A stretch of DNA of 64,000 nt from Catenuloplanes indicus (GCF_030813715.1 NZ_JAUSUZ010000001.1:8724501-8788500), one strand, 5' to 3'; shown: positions 24,655 through 33,527, numbered from the stretch's first letter. Made by a program: numbers and translations. Notes: generated from the letters alone by a model not told the origin.

Positions 24655-27641
24655 CCGCGCCGGAGTACCCGGAGGACAACGCGTTCATCGCCGTGATCGG
24701 CATGGCCGGCCGGTTCCCCGGCGCCGCCGATGTGGACGCGTTCTGGCACGCCCTCCGCCGGGGTGACGAGTCGGTGCGCCCGGTGCCCGCCGGTGCCCCG
24801 GTCGCCGGATTCACCCCGGCGCACGGGGTGCTCGACGGCGCCGACGAGTTCGACGCCGACCACTTCGGATACGCCCCGAACGAAGCCATGATCATCGACC
24901 CGCAGCAGCGGCTCTTCCTGGAGTGCGCGCACGAGGCGCTGGAACGCGCCGGCTACGGCGCGCCACCGGGACGCGGCCGGGTCGGTGTCTTCGCCGGCGG
25001 CTCCACCACCGACTACCGCGCGGTCCTGCAGTCCCGGCTGGCCGATCTGCCGTTCGTCGACGAGTGGCAGCTGCGTCTGGCGACGGCGCCGGACTTCCTG
25101 GCCACCCGTGCCGCGTACAAGCTGGGTCTGCACGGCCCGGCGGTGGCCGTGCAGACCGCCTGCTCCACGTCGCTGGTCGCGGTGCACCTGGCGATGCAGG
25201 CGCTGCTGGCCGGCGAGTGCGACACGGCCCTCGCCGGCGGCGCGGCCGTGCACGTGCCGCACCCGAGAATCGCCTACACCGAGGGCGGCATCCTCTCGCC
25301 GGACGGCCACTGCCGGGCCTTCGACGCGGACGCCCGCGGCACGGTCGGCGGCAGCGCGGTCGCGGTGGTGCTGCTCAAACCGCTGTCCGACGCGCTGCGC
25401 GACGGTGACCACGTGCACGCGGTGCTGCGCGGCTCGGCCATCAACAACGACGGTGCCGGCAAGGTGGGTTTCACCGCACCGAGCGTCGCCGGGCAGGCCC
25501 GCGTGGTGCGGGCGGCGCACCTGGTCGCCGACGTCGACCCGGACAGCATCACCTACGTCGAGGCACACGGCACCGGTACGCCCCTGGGTGACCCCGTCGA
25601 GATCGCCGCACTGACCGAGGCCTTCCGGCGTGGCACCCAGCGACGCGGGTACTGCGCCATCGGCTCGGTCAAGACCAACATCGGTCACACCGACGCGGCC
25701 GCCGGTGTCACCGGGCTGATCAAGACGGTTCTCGCCGCCGAACACGGCTATCTGCCGCCCAGCCTGCACTTCCGGGCACCGAACCCGGAGATCGACTTCG
25801 CCGGTTCGCCGTTCGTCGTCAACGCCGCCGGCCGTCCGTGGGAGCCCGACGGCATCCCACGCCGGGCCGGCGTCAACGCGCTGGGCGTCGGCGGCACCAA
25901 CGCCCACGTCATCGTCGAGCAACCTCCGGCACGTCCACCGGCCCCGGCCGTGCGCGCCTGGCACCTGCTGCCGCTGTCCGCGCGCACCCCCTCGGCGCTG
26001 GCCGCGACGGGTGACCGCCTCGCCGGCGCGCTCACGGCCGGCCGGCACGAACTCAGCGACGTGGCGTGGACCCTGCAGACCGGGCGGGCCGCGCATCCAC
26101 GACGTACGTACGTGGTCGCCCGCGACGCGGTCGAAGCGGCCGCGGCGCTGCGTGGACTGCCGGCGGGTCCCGACCCGGAATCCGGCGTCACCACCGGCGG
26201 CGCGGTCGCCACCGGCACGGCACCCGAGGTCGTCTTCCTCTTCCCCGGCCAGGGCAGCCAGCACGTCCACATGGGACGCGGCCTCTACGAACAGGAGCCG
26301 GTGTTCCGGCGCCACCTCGACGAGTGTGCGCGGGCCGCCGAGCCGGTCCTCGGCTTCGACCTGCGTGCGGTGCTCTATCCGCCGGCCGGCGACGAAGTGG
26401 CCGAGAAGCGGGCACGGGACCTGCTCGGCGGCATCGAGACCGGGCAGCCGGCCGTGTTCGCCGTCGAGTACGCACTTCTGCGGCTGCTCACCGACTGGGG
26501 CGTGACGCCGACCGCGGTCGCCGGGCACAGCCTCGGCGCGTTCGCCGCCGCCTGCGCGGCCGGCGTCCTCTCCGGCGCGGACGCGGCCCGGCTGGTCGCC
26601 ACCCGCGGAATGCTGCTCGGCACCCTGCCCGCCGGGACGATGCTGGCCGTCCGGCAGCCCGAGGCCGAGGTCGCGGCGTCGCTGCCGCCGGGGCTGACCG
26701 TGGCGGCGGTCAACGGGCCCGGTCAGTGCACCGTCTCCGGACCCGCCGCGCTCACCGTCGCCTTCGCCGGCGAACTGGCCCGGCGGGGGGTGGAGGCGCG
26801 GGTACTGCCGATCGCCACGGCCGGTCACTCCCCGCTGGTGGAACCGATCCTGGACACGTTCCGGCAGGCCGTCGAGTCCGTCACGCTGCGGGAACCGGCC
26901 GTGCCGCTGCTGTCGGACACCAGCGGTGACTGGGCCGGCCCGTCGGAGGTGGCGAGCGCCGGATACTGGGCCAGGCATCTGCGGGCCCCGGTGCGCTTCG
27001 ACCGGGTACTGTCGCGGCTCGGCGAGACACCGGACCGGATCCTCCTCGAGATCGGGCCCGGCCGGACGCTGAGCACCCTGGCCCGTCAGCACCCCGGCTG
27101 CCGAGCGCGCGCGGTGCGGACCCTGCCGCACCCGGCCGAGCGGACCCCGGAACAGGCCGTCGTGCTCGCGGCGGTCGGCGAGCTGTGGTCCGCCGGAGTC
27201 GGTGTCCGCTGGCCCCGGATGCACGAGGGCCGGCCGGCACGCCGGGTGGTGCTGCCGACGTACCCGTTCGAACGGCGTCGCTACCTGGTGTCGCCGGCCG
27301 GTCCGCCGGCCGTCGCGGCGGACGCCGGTCCGCCACTGCTCAACGGCGACGCCGCACCGTCCGCACCCGAGCCGCAGGAGCCCACGCCGGGCGACCGACC
27401 GGCCGATCCGGTCGAGGCGCAGGTGCGCACCGCGTTCCGGCAGGCACTCGGCGTCGCCCAGCTGACCGGCGCGGACGACTTCTTCGAGCTGGGCGGCGAC
27501 TCGATCACCGCCACGAAACTGGCCGCATGGGCCCGCGGCACGTTCGGCGTGCCGGTCAGCGCCGTACACGTGCTCCGCACCCGCACCGCCGCGTCACTCG
27601 CGGCCCACATCCGCGCCGGACTGTCCGGCGTCACGACCTAG
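24651..27641 (+). CDS. Type I PKS module: KS-AT-ACP
   Basis: 996 residues. KS (about 12-430) has the full triad Cys171 (QTACSTSLVA), His306 (VEAHGTGTPLGDP) and His346 (KTNIGHTDAAAG). AT (about 525-830) has Ser627 in GHSLG and His726 in ATAGHSPLVEP. ACP (about 910-990) has Ser951 in LGGDSITATK. There is no ketoreductase, dehydratase, C-methyltransferase or thioesterase, so the extended unit stays a beta-keto acyl-ACP. The TAGH motif replaces HAFH (malonyl) or YASH (methylmalonyl); XAGH motifs are associated with ethylmalonyl and other unusual extenders. The module receives a peptide from the coupled NRPS and needs an external release step. Confidence 0.95.
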   Translation: MTAPEYPEDNAFIAVIGMAGRFPGAADVDAFWHALRRGDESVRPVPAGAPVAGFTPAHGVLDGADEFDADHFGYAPNEAMIIDPQQRLFLECAHEALERAGYGAPPGRGRVGVFAGGSTTDYRAVLQSRLADLPFVDEWQLRLATAPDFLATRAAYKLGLHGPAVAVQTACSTSLVAVHLAMQALLAGECDTALAGGAAVHVPHPRIAYTEGGILSPDGHCRAFDADARGTVGGSAVAVVLLKPLSDALRDGDHVHAVLRGSAINNDGAGKVGFTAPSVAGQARVVRAAHLVADVDPDSITYVEAHGTGTPLGDPVEIAALTEAFRRGTQRRGYCAIGSVKTNIGHTDAAAGVTGLIKTVLAAEHGYLPPSLHFRAPNPEIDFAGSPFVVNAAGRPWEPDGIPRRAGVNALGVGGTNAHVIVEQPPARPPAPAVRAWHLLPLSARTPSALAATGDRLAGALTAGRHELSDVAWTLQTGRAAHPRRTYVVARDAVEAAAALRGLPAGPDPESGVTTGGAVATGTAPEVVFLFPGQGSQHVHMGRGLYEQEPVFRRHLDECARAAEPVLGFDLRAVLYPPAGDEVAEKRARDLLGGIETGQPAVFAVEYALLRLLTDWGVTPTAVAGHSLGAFAAACAAGVLSGADAARLVATRGMLLGTLPAGTMLAVRQPEAEVAASLPPGLTVAAVNGPGQCTVSGPAALTVAFAGELARRGVEARVLPIATAGHSPLVEPILDTFRQAVESVTLREPAVPLLSDTSGDWAGPSEVASAGYWARHLRAPVRFDRVLSRLGETPDRILLEIGPGRTLSTLARQHPGCRARAVRTLPHPAERTPEQAVVLAAVGELWSAGVGVRWPRMHEGRPARRVVLPTYPFERRRYLVSPAGPPAVAADAGPPLLNGDAAPSAPEPQEPTPGDRPADPVEAQVRTAFRQALGVAQLTGADDFFELGGDSITATKLAAWARGTFGVPVSAVHVLRTRTAASLAAHIRAGLSGVTT

Positions 27642-27653
27642 AGAGGTACGACG

Positions 27654-27860
27654 ATGTTCGAGGACGACGGGGACCGCGAGTACGTCGTGGTCCGCAACAC
27701 CGAGGAGCAGTACTCGATCTGGCCGGTGCGGCAGGCACTGCCACCGGGATGGCAGCGCGCCGGGCGCACCGGCCCGAAGGCCGACTGCCTGTCCGAGATC
27801 GCCGAGCTCTGGACCGACCTGCGCCCCCGCAGCGCCCGTGCGGCGCAGGAGCGACGGTGA
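27654..27860 (+). CDS. MbtH-like protein
   Basis: 68 residues. NTEEQYSIWPVRQALPPGWQ and LSEIAELWTDLRPRSA contain the invariant N-E-Q-S-WP, P-GW and WTD-RP residues of the MbtH family. These small chaperones bind A domains and are often needed for their solubility and adenylation activity. Placed 12 bp after the PKS gene, it presumably serves A1 and/or A2 of this cluster. The stop overlaps the GTG of the thioesterase gene. Confidence 0.95.
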   Translation: MFEDDGDREYVVVRNTEEQYSIWPVRQALPPGWQRAGRTGPKADCLSEIAELWTDLRPRSARAAQERR

Positions 27861-28609
27861 CCGGCACCTCTCGCTGGCTGAGCCGCCACCGGGACGCTCA
27901 GCCGGCCGCGGTGACGCTGTACTGCTTCCCGCACAGCGGCGCGACCACCGCCGAGTACCTGCAGTGGACGCCGTCCCTGCCCGGGCTGTCGGTCCACGGC
28001 GTTAACCTCCCGGGCCGTGGCGCACGGTTCGACGAGGCACCGCTCACCACCATGCCCACGCTGGTGCGGGCGCTGGCCGACGAGGTGCGCTTCGAGGCAC
28101 CCTGCGTGTTCTTCGGCCACAGCCTCGGTGCGTTCGTCGCCTACGAGACGGCCCGCGAACTGCGTCGGCGAGGGCGGGAACTGCCGGGCGTACTGGTGCT
28201 CTCGGCCGCCCCCGCCCCGCACGTGCCCCGGACGGCGCCACGTCTGAGCGACCAGCCCGACGCACGCCTGCTCGCCGAGATCGGCGCGCGGTACGGCGGT
28301 CTTCCGCCCGGCCTGGCCGCAGACCCCGACCTGCTGCAGCTGGTGCTCCCACCGCTGCGCGCCGACCTCGCGATACTGGAGGACTACGCGCCGGGCGACA
28401 CCCCACCGATCGACGTGCCGTTCGTGGCGGTCGGCGGGGACCGCGACGGAATCGGCCGGGACGACCTGCGGGGCTGGGCCCGGCACACCAGCGCCGGCTG
28501 CCGCACCGTGTTGCTGCCCGGCGGGCACTTCTACTTCCGGGACGACCCCACCGGGCTGCTGGACCTCCTGCGGCAGACCGTGCCCACCGCGGCCGGGACC
28601 CTACGGTGA
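27857..28609 (+). CDS. Type II thioesterase
   Basis: 250 residues from GTG 27857 (GTGA overlap with the MbtH gene). LYCFPHSGATTAEYLQW near residue 22, VNLPGRGARFDEAPL near 50, FFGHSLGAFVAYETAREL with Ser89, and LLPGGHFYF with His224 define an alpha/beta hydrolase thioesterase of the RifR/GrsT group. Its usual job is hydrolysis of mis-primed carrier proteins. As the assembly line has no terminal TE, it could also release the product. It overlaps the next gene by 4 nt. Confidence 0.93.
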   Translation: MTGTSRWLSRHRDAQPAAVTLYCFPHSGATTAEYLQWTPSLPGLSVHGVNLPGRGARFDEAPLTTMPTLVRALADEVRFEAPCVFFGHSLGAFVAYETARELRRRGRELPGVLVLSAAPAPHVPRTAPRLSDQPDARLLAEIGARYGGLPPGLAADPDLLQLVLPPLRADLAILEDYAPGDTPPIDVPFVAVGGDRDGIGRDDLRGWARHTSAGCRTVLLPGGHFYFRDDPTGLLDLLRQTVPTAAGTLR

Positions 28610-30243
28610 GCGGCCTGCTGACCGGGATCCGCCGCGGGACGCTCGACTGGGACCTGCTGCGACCGTTCCCCGCACCGGACCCGGCCGAGCTGGCCGCGGC
28701 CGACGACGCCGCCACCGATCTGACGGTCCTGCTGGACGGGTTGCTGGACCCGGACGACGCCGACCTGACCCGGACCCTGCCACCGCAACTCGTGCCGAGC
28801 CTCGCCGCCAAGGGTTTCCTGCGGCTGACCCTGCCCGAATTGGACGGCGGCCTCGGCCTGGGCCCGTTCGGCATGTTCCGCACGCTCGCGGCCGCGTCCG
28901 GCAGGTCCGCGGCCGTCGGGCTGCTGCTCGCCGTGCACAATGCCCTGAGTCTTCCCGCATACCTGCCGGTGCTGCCGCCGGGCCCGCTGCGGGATCTCGT
29001 CCTGGCCCGGCTGGCGGACGGTACCGTCTTCGGAGTCGCCGACACCGAGCCGGCCGGGGCCGCCAACACGGCCAGGAACACGGTGGCGGTGCCGACCGCG
29101 GACGGCCGCGGCTACCTGTTGACCGGGGAGAAGACCTTCATCGGCAACGGGCGCATCGCGGGGCTGCTCGCCGTCACCGCGACGGTCCTCGACACCGGAC
29201 CCGAACGCGTCGATCTGTTCGTGGTGGACACCGCGGCCGAGGGTTTCTCGGTCGCGGCCGCACACGATTTCCTCGGCCTCGCCGGGGCGCCGAGCGCGGC
29301 GCTGCGTCTCGACGGCGTGTTCGTGCCGGCCCACCGGGTGCTGGTGACCACCGACGGGGGATGGCGATCGTCGCCCGCCGTCACCGGCATCAACGCCCTC
29401 GCCCGGATGTGCATCACGGTGGCACCCGCGGCCGCGATCGCCCGGTCATGCGTCGGCTGGACCAGGGACTTCCTCGGCCGCCGCGCGATCGACGGGCGTC
29501 CGCTGGCCGGCTACGAGGCGGTCCGCCGCCGCGCGGCCGCCTCCGCCGCCGAACTGTTCGCGCTGGACAGCGTCGTGCGGTGGTGCCTGCTCGGGCCCGG
29601 TGACCGCACGCCCGAAATGGTCTCCGCCAAGAACATCGGCACGGTCCTCGCCTGGCGGGTGGCGGAACGGACCATGTCGCTGTTCGGCGCGGAAGGCTAC
29701 GAGACCGCCACCAGCAAGGCACGCCGCGGGGTTCCTCCGGTCCCGCTGGAACGGGCGCTGCGCGACGTCCGCGGCCTCCGCATCGCCGGAGGCGTCGACT
29801 TCTCCGTCGACCTGCGGTCCGCCCGGGGCGCCATCCTCCCGCCGTACCGATCCGGTGAACTGCCGCCGCCGGGACGGCCCGCTGCCGCGGCGCACCCGCC
29901 CGGTTCCGCGCTCGCGCCGGCCGCGCGCTACCTCGACCGGCAGGCGCACGAGTTCGCCGTCCGGTGCGCGCGGCTCACCCGGGACAGCACCGCCTCCGAA
30001 CTCGTCGAACGGCAGGACACCCTCATCACGCTCAGCCGGCTGGCCGACGAACTGTTCACCATGGCGGTCGTCCTCGGCCGGGCCGGCGGACCGGCCGAGA
30101 CCGCGCTCGCGGAGACCTACTGCGCGCACGCCCGCAACCGGACAGCTGCCCTGTGCCGTGTCCTGGACACCCCCGCCGACGACGCCCACGACCGACTGGG
30201 CCGCGCATGGCTCGCCGGCGACCTCGACCATCTGCTGATGTGA
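28606..30243 (+). CDS. Acyl-CoA dehydrogenase homologue of the NRPS-PKS cluster
   Basis: 545 residues from GTG 28606. The ACAD fold is clear: VADTEPAGAANTARNTVAV, LTGEKTFIGNGRIAGLLAVTA, RRAIDGRPLAGYEAVRRR and MSLFGAEGYET. It is about 150 residues longer than simple ACADs at the C-terminus. Where many ACADs have the catalytic Glu in an I-EGT motif, this protein reads IAGGVDF, with Gly395 at that place, so ordinary alpha,beta-dehydrogenation of a CoA ester is doubtful. Flavoproteins of this fold (EpnF/EpxF/TmcF) turn beta-keto acids from NRPS-PKS lines into enones or epoxyketones. By context a similar decarboxylation/oxidation of the released beta-keto acid is plausible; this is inference. Single-flavin soluble enzyme expected. 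Confidence 0.85.
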   Translation: MSGLLTGIRRGTLDWDLLRPFPAPDPAELAAADDAATDLTVLLDGLLDPDDADLTRTLPPQLVPSLAAKGFLRLTLPELDGGLGLGPFGMFRTLAAASGRSAAVGLLLAVHNALSLPAYLPVLPPGPLRDLVLARLADGTVFGVADTEPAGAANTARNTVAVPTADGRGYLLTGEKTFIGNGRIAGLLAVTATVLDTGPERVDLFVVDTAAEGFSVAAAHDFLGLAGAPSAALRLDGVFVPAHRVLVTTDGGWRSSPAVTGINALARMCITVAPAAAIARSCVGWTRDFLGRRAIDGRPLAGYEAVRRRAAASAAELFALDSVVRWCLLGPGDRTPEMVSAKNIGTVLAWRVAERTMSLFGAEGYETATSKARRGVPPVPLERALRDVRGLRIAGGVDFSVDLRSARGAILPPYRSGELPPPGRPAAAAHPPGSALAPAARYLDRQAHEFAVRCARLTRDSTASELVERQDTLITLSRLADELFTMAVVLGRAGGPAETALAETYCAHARNRTAALCRVLDTPADDAHDRLGRAWLAGDLDHLLM

Positions 30244-30260
30244 CCGGGAAGGACACCGCC

Positions 30261-31460
30261 ATGCCGGCCAGACCCACGCTCCTGCTCCTCGCACTCGGCG
30301 CGTTCGCCGTGGGCACCGACAACCTGGTGGTCAACGGTGTGCTGGCATCGATCGCGGTCTCGATGGACGTGCCGGAGGCCGCGGCCGGACAACTCGTCAC
30401 CGTCTTCGCCCTGGTCTACGCGGTCGGTGCGCCCGTACTGGCCGTGATCACCGCCGATCTCTCCCGGCGGGTGCTGCTGACCGCCTCGATGGCCGCCTTC
30501 GTGGCCGGCAACGCGCTCGCGGCGCTCGCACCCACCTTCGGCACGCTCATGGCCGGCCGGGTCCTCTCCGCGCTGGCGGCCGCCTGCTACATGGGCCCGG
30601 CCATGGCCGCCGCGGCGGCGCTCGTCCCGGCCAGTCACCGGGGACGAGCGCTGGCGCTGGTCGGCGGCGGGCTCACGGTCGCCACCGCGCTCGGTGTCCC
30701 GCTCGGCACACTCCTCGGTCACCTCGGTGGCTGGCGGCTCACCTTCACCGCGGTGGCGGTCATCGCGGCGATCGCGGCGGCCGGCATCGGCACGCGGCTG
30801 CCACCGGTGCCGAACCCGCCGACCGCCGGCCTCGCCGCGCGGGTCCGCGTGGCCGGGCGCAGCCCCGTGCTGCTCGGCCTGGCCGCCAACACGGCGACCG
30901 TGGCGGGTACGTTCGCGCTGTTCACCTACATCGGGCCGCTGAGCCTGCGGGAGACGCCGATCGGTGCCGCGTTCACCGTGGTCCTGCTGGCCTGGGGGCT
31001 GGCCGCGGTGGCCGGGAACCATCTCGGTGGCCGGTGGACGGACACGTTCGGCGCCGACCGGACCCTGACGACCGGCATGCTCGGCGTCGCCCTGGTGCTC
31101 GCCGCCATCAGTCTGCTGACCGTCGTCATTCCCCCGGACCGGGCGGTGGGCGTGCCGTTGCTGCTGCTCGCCGTAGCCGCACTGGGCGTGACGTCGTGGG
31201 CGCTTCCGGCAGCCCAACTGCACCGCATGGTCGGGCTCGCGCCGGAGTCCGCCGCCGTGATGTCCTCACTGAACAGCTCCGCCACCTACCTCGGGCTGGC
31301 GCTCGGCGGCGCACTGGGCGGTCTCACGCTCGCCGTCGCGTCCCCGTCCGCGCTGGGCTGGATCGGAGCTCTGCTGCAACTGCCGGCGATCGCACTGGTC
31401 GCCGCCTCCCGCCACCGGCGGAACGCCACCGCCCGGCCAGACCACGCCGGCGCACACTGA
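30261..31460 (+). CDS. MFS drug/metabolite exporter (DHA1-like)
   Basis: 399 residues with about 12 membrane segments. LLALGAFAVGTDNLVVNGVLASIA at the start and LMAGRVLSALAAACYMGPAMAAAAALVPASHRGRALALVGGGLTVATALGVPLGTLLG (motif C-like) fit DHA1 antiporters of the Cmx/AraJ type. GGGAAGGA stands before the ATG. It is 17 bp after the dehydrogenase gene and closes the operon, so it likely exports the cluster product and may give self-resistance. Confidence 0.9.
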   Translation: MPARPTLLLLALGAFAVGTDNLVVNGVLASIAVSMDVPEAAAGQLVTVFALVYAVGAPVLAVITADLSRRVLLTASMAAFVAGNALAALAPTFGTLMAGRVLSALAAACYMGPAMAAAAALVPASHRGRALALVGGGLTVATALGVPLGTLLGHLGGWRLTFTAVAVIAAIAAAGIGTRLPPVPNPPTAGLAARVRVAGRSPVLLGLAANTATVAGTFALFTYIGPLSLRETPIGAAFTVVLLAWGLAAVAGNHLGGRWTDTFGADRTLTTGMLGVALVLAAISLLTVVIPPDRAVGVPLLLLAVAALGVTSWALPAAQLHRMVGLAPESAAVMSSLNSSATYLGLALGGALGGLTLAVASPSALGWIGALLQLPAIALVAASRHRRNATARPDHAGAH

Positions 31461-31470
31461 TTCCTCGCCG

Positions 31471-31495
31471 CGCCGGTCACGCTGCCGGACCGGCG
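31471..31495. terminator. Hairpin after the cluster operon
   Basis: CGCCGGTC at 31471-31478 pairs perfectly with GACCGGCG at 31488-31495 across a 9-nt loop, 10 bp after the exporter stop. No T-run follows. It plausibly ends the biosynthetic operon. Confidence 0.5.
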
Positions 31496-31589
31496 ACCAC
31501 GCGCGGGCCGGGACGGACCGTGATCGCTTGCGTACCGCAGGCATTGTGGAGCGTGTGCCACATTGACAGGTTCCGTGGCCGGTGACCTG

Positions 31590-32019
31590 CGGACACGGGG
31601 GTACGAGCGGAATGGCGAGACAGCGCCGATGGATCCTGCCGAGCGCCGCCGTCACCGCCTGCAGGGCCGTGGTCTTGCCCGCCCCGCGTCGCCGATCAGG
31701 ATCACGTGCCCGGTGGCGTCCGCGACCCGCTCCACCCCGCGACGACCTGGTCCGCGTGGGTGCTCCGGTCGGCGCCCGCGTACTGCGCCACCTGGATCGG
31801 GATGTAGGTGCGGTCCAGGTGCAGCGGTGCGGTGGCATCCAGGTAGGGGTTGTCGTAGGTGCCGTACGTGTCCAGGAACCAGGCGCGGTAGCGCACGTCC
31901 GGCCGTTTCCGCCGCAGCGCCCGCAGCCGGGTCACCGCCCAGCTGCTCAGCCCGACGAGGCCGCCGAGGACCGCCAGCACGGTCTGCCGGGCCCCCAGCT
32001 GAGCGAGCAGGTCGTCCAT
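31590..32019 (-). pseudogene. NACHT/STAND-type ATPase, N-terminal remnant
   Basis: From ATG 32019 the frame encodes a membrane-anchor start (MDDLLAQLGARQTVLAVLGG), then RYRAWFLDTYGTYDNPYLDATAPLHLDRTYIPIQV, and runs out after HADQVVAG. One base over, VERVADATGHVILIGDAG follows, and after another shift GAGKTTALQAVTAALGR, so a Walker A motif is split by two frameshifts. Only the first about 140 residues of what would be a large ATPase survive; the rest is absent, with the biosynthetic cluster end beside it. Confidence 0.7.
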
Positions 32020-32090
32020 CGCTCCATGGTGGCACCGGCGTTCACCCCGGCGGAGCCGGCCGGGTTGGCCGGGCCGGGCTAGGATGCGGC

Positions 32091-32621
32091 ATGTCGTACA
32101 GCTTCGTGGTCGCGGGCCGGCTGCCGATGAGCCGGGACGCCTTCGGCGCCTGGCTCGACGCGCCCGTGCCCGGCCCGGCCGTCATCTCCAACCCGGGCGA
32201 CATGTTCGCCGGCTGGTACTGGGACGACCGCCCGCGGCCCGAGGACTGGAGCGACGCGCCGGCCACCGGCACGCCACGTGACCTGCTGGCCGCGCGTGAC
32301 CCCGAGGACACGATCACGGTGGTACGGCACGAGCGCGGCGCGCTGGAGGCCTATCTGTGGACGCCGGCCTGGTCCGGCGCCTGGGCGCCCGCGCAGCAGC
32401 GCCTGCTGCTGATGCTCGCGGGCGCGCGCGTACCCGGGCACGTGCTCTTCTGGGAGGACGCCGCGGGCGCGCTGCCGGACGCGGATTCCCTGCTGGCGCT
32501 GCTGTCCGTCACACCGGACCGCGCCCGCTTCCTCGGCCGCACCGACATCGGCCCACTCCTCGACGAGCTGCGGCCCGTCGAGGAGGCCTTCTCCGAGGCC
32601 GCCGCCGACCCGGAGGACTGA
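32091..32621 (+). CDS. Hypothetical protein
   Basis: 176 residues from ATG 32091: MSYSFVVAGRLPMSRDAFGAWLDAPVPGPAVISNPGDMFAGWYWDDRPRP at the start and an acidic C-terminus (LRPVEEAFSEAAADPED). Good coding bias, no signal peptide or membrane segment, no family recognised. It is convergent with the lipoprotein hydrolase gene. Confidence 0.6.
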   Translation: MSYSFVVAGRLPMSRDAFGAWLDAPVPGPAVISNPGDMFAGWYWDDRPRPEDWSDAPATGTPRDLLAARDPEDTITVVRHERGALEAYLWTPAWSGAWAPAQQRLLLMLAGARVPGHVLFWEDAAGALPDADSLLALLSVTPDRARFLGRTDIGPLLDELRPVEEAFSEAAADPED

Positions 32622-32675
32622 AGCCCGGCGCCGCCTCGGCGCAGCCCGGGGCAACGGGCGCGTGGCGGGTTCAGC

Positions 32676-33422
32676 TCAGGCCGCGGCGCTGATCGCGTCG
32701 ACGACCGCGGCCGGCGCCTCGGACGGGATCTCGTGGCCGCTGCCCTCCGCCACCCGCAGCGTCCCCCGGGTGGAGAGCGCGGCCAGCCGCTCCTGCGCCG
32801 CGATCCAGGCGTCCGTGGCCTTCTCGCCCCGGCGCAGCACCACCAGCGGCAGATCGGTGAACACCCCGGGCTGCCCGGCCGCGTCACTCGCCTGGGCCTG
32901 CACCTGTTCCAGCGCCAGCCGCTCCTCGGCCATCGGCACGTCCGCCCACGAGTCCGCGCCGAGTGCGGGCAGCAGCCCGAAGCCCGGCTCGACGCCGTCG
33001 ACCAGCACCAGGCCGGCCACCCGGTCCCGGTTCGCCGCCGTGTAGATGAGCACGGGGTAGCTGCCGAACGAGTGCCCGGCCAGGATCACCGGCGTGCCGG
33101 CCTCGGTGACCACCGCGTCCAGCTCGGCCGCCAGGTCGTCGCCGTCCCGGTCCCGCACCCGCGGTTCCGGGCTGTCGCCGGCACCGGGGCGGTCGTAGCG
33201 GCACACCCGCCGGTCCTCGGGCAGCCGGTCCAGCACCGCGTCCCAGGACGCGGAACTCGCCCGGTCGCCGATGCCGTGCACCAGCACCACCGGCGGGCCG
33301 GCGCTGCCACGGCACTCGGCCCGCTGCTGTTCGCCCGCGGCCTCGGTCACCGTGCCCCAGGACGTGCAGGCGCTCAGCGTCGCGACGACCAGTACCAGGC
33401 ACGCCAGACGACGAACCACCAC
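32676..33422 (-). CDS. Alpha/beta hydrolase lipoprotein
   Basis: 248 residues from GTG 33422, chosen for the upstream GGGAGGGGA. Residues 1-19 are a lipoprotein signal ending LSAC, so it is anchored by Cys19 on the outer face of the membrane. PPVVLVHGIGDRASSASWDAVLDRL, VCRYDRPGAGDSPEP, ILAGHSFGSYPVLIY (nucleophile Ser), LVLVDGVEPG and GSGHEIPSEAP (His) form a complete alpha/beta hydrolase. Substrate unknown; esterase or peptidase are both possible. It is divergent from the MFS/MarR operon, with 130 bp between. Confidence 0.88.
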   Translation of the reverse strand: MVVRRLACLVLVVATLSACTSWGTVTEAAGEQQRAECRGSAGPPVVLVHGIGDRASSASWDAVLDRLPEDRRVCRYDRPGAGDSPEPRVRDRDGDDLAAELDAVVTEAGTPVILAGHSFGSYPVLIYTAANRDRVAGLVLVDGVEPGFGLLPALGADSWADVPMAEERLALEQVQAQASDAAGQPGVFTDLPLVVLRRGEKATDAWIAAQERLAALSTRGTLRVAEGSGHEIPSEAPAAVVDAISAAA

Positions 33423-33527
33423 GTCTTCCCCTCCCGCTCGGGTCGATCCAGCGTGGCAGCGGCCGGATCGATGCGCATCAGGGTTGACCCGGAAACTGTT
33501 TTGACCTTCAGCCTCCTCGTCCCTATG

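Noticed and set aside
31563-32090. Rightward frame leading into the hypothetical gene at 32091
   Set aside because: It lies antisense to the split Walker A remnant; coding character begins only at ATG 32091.
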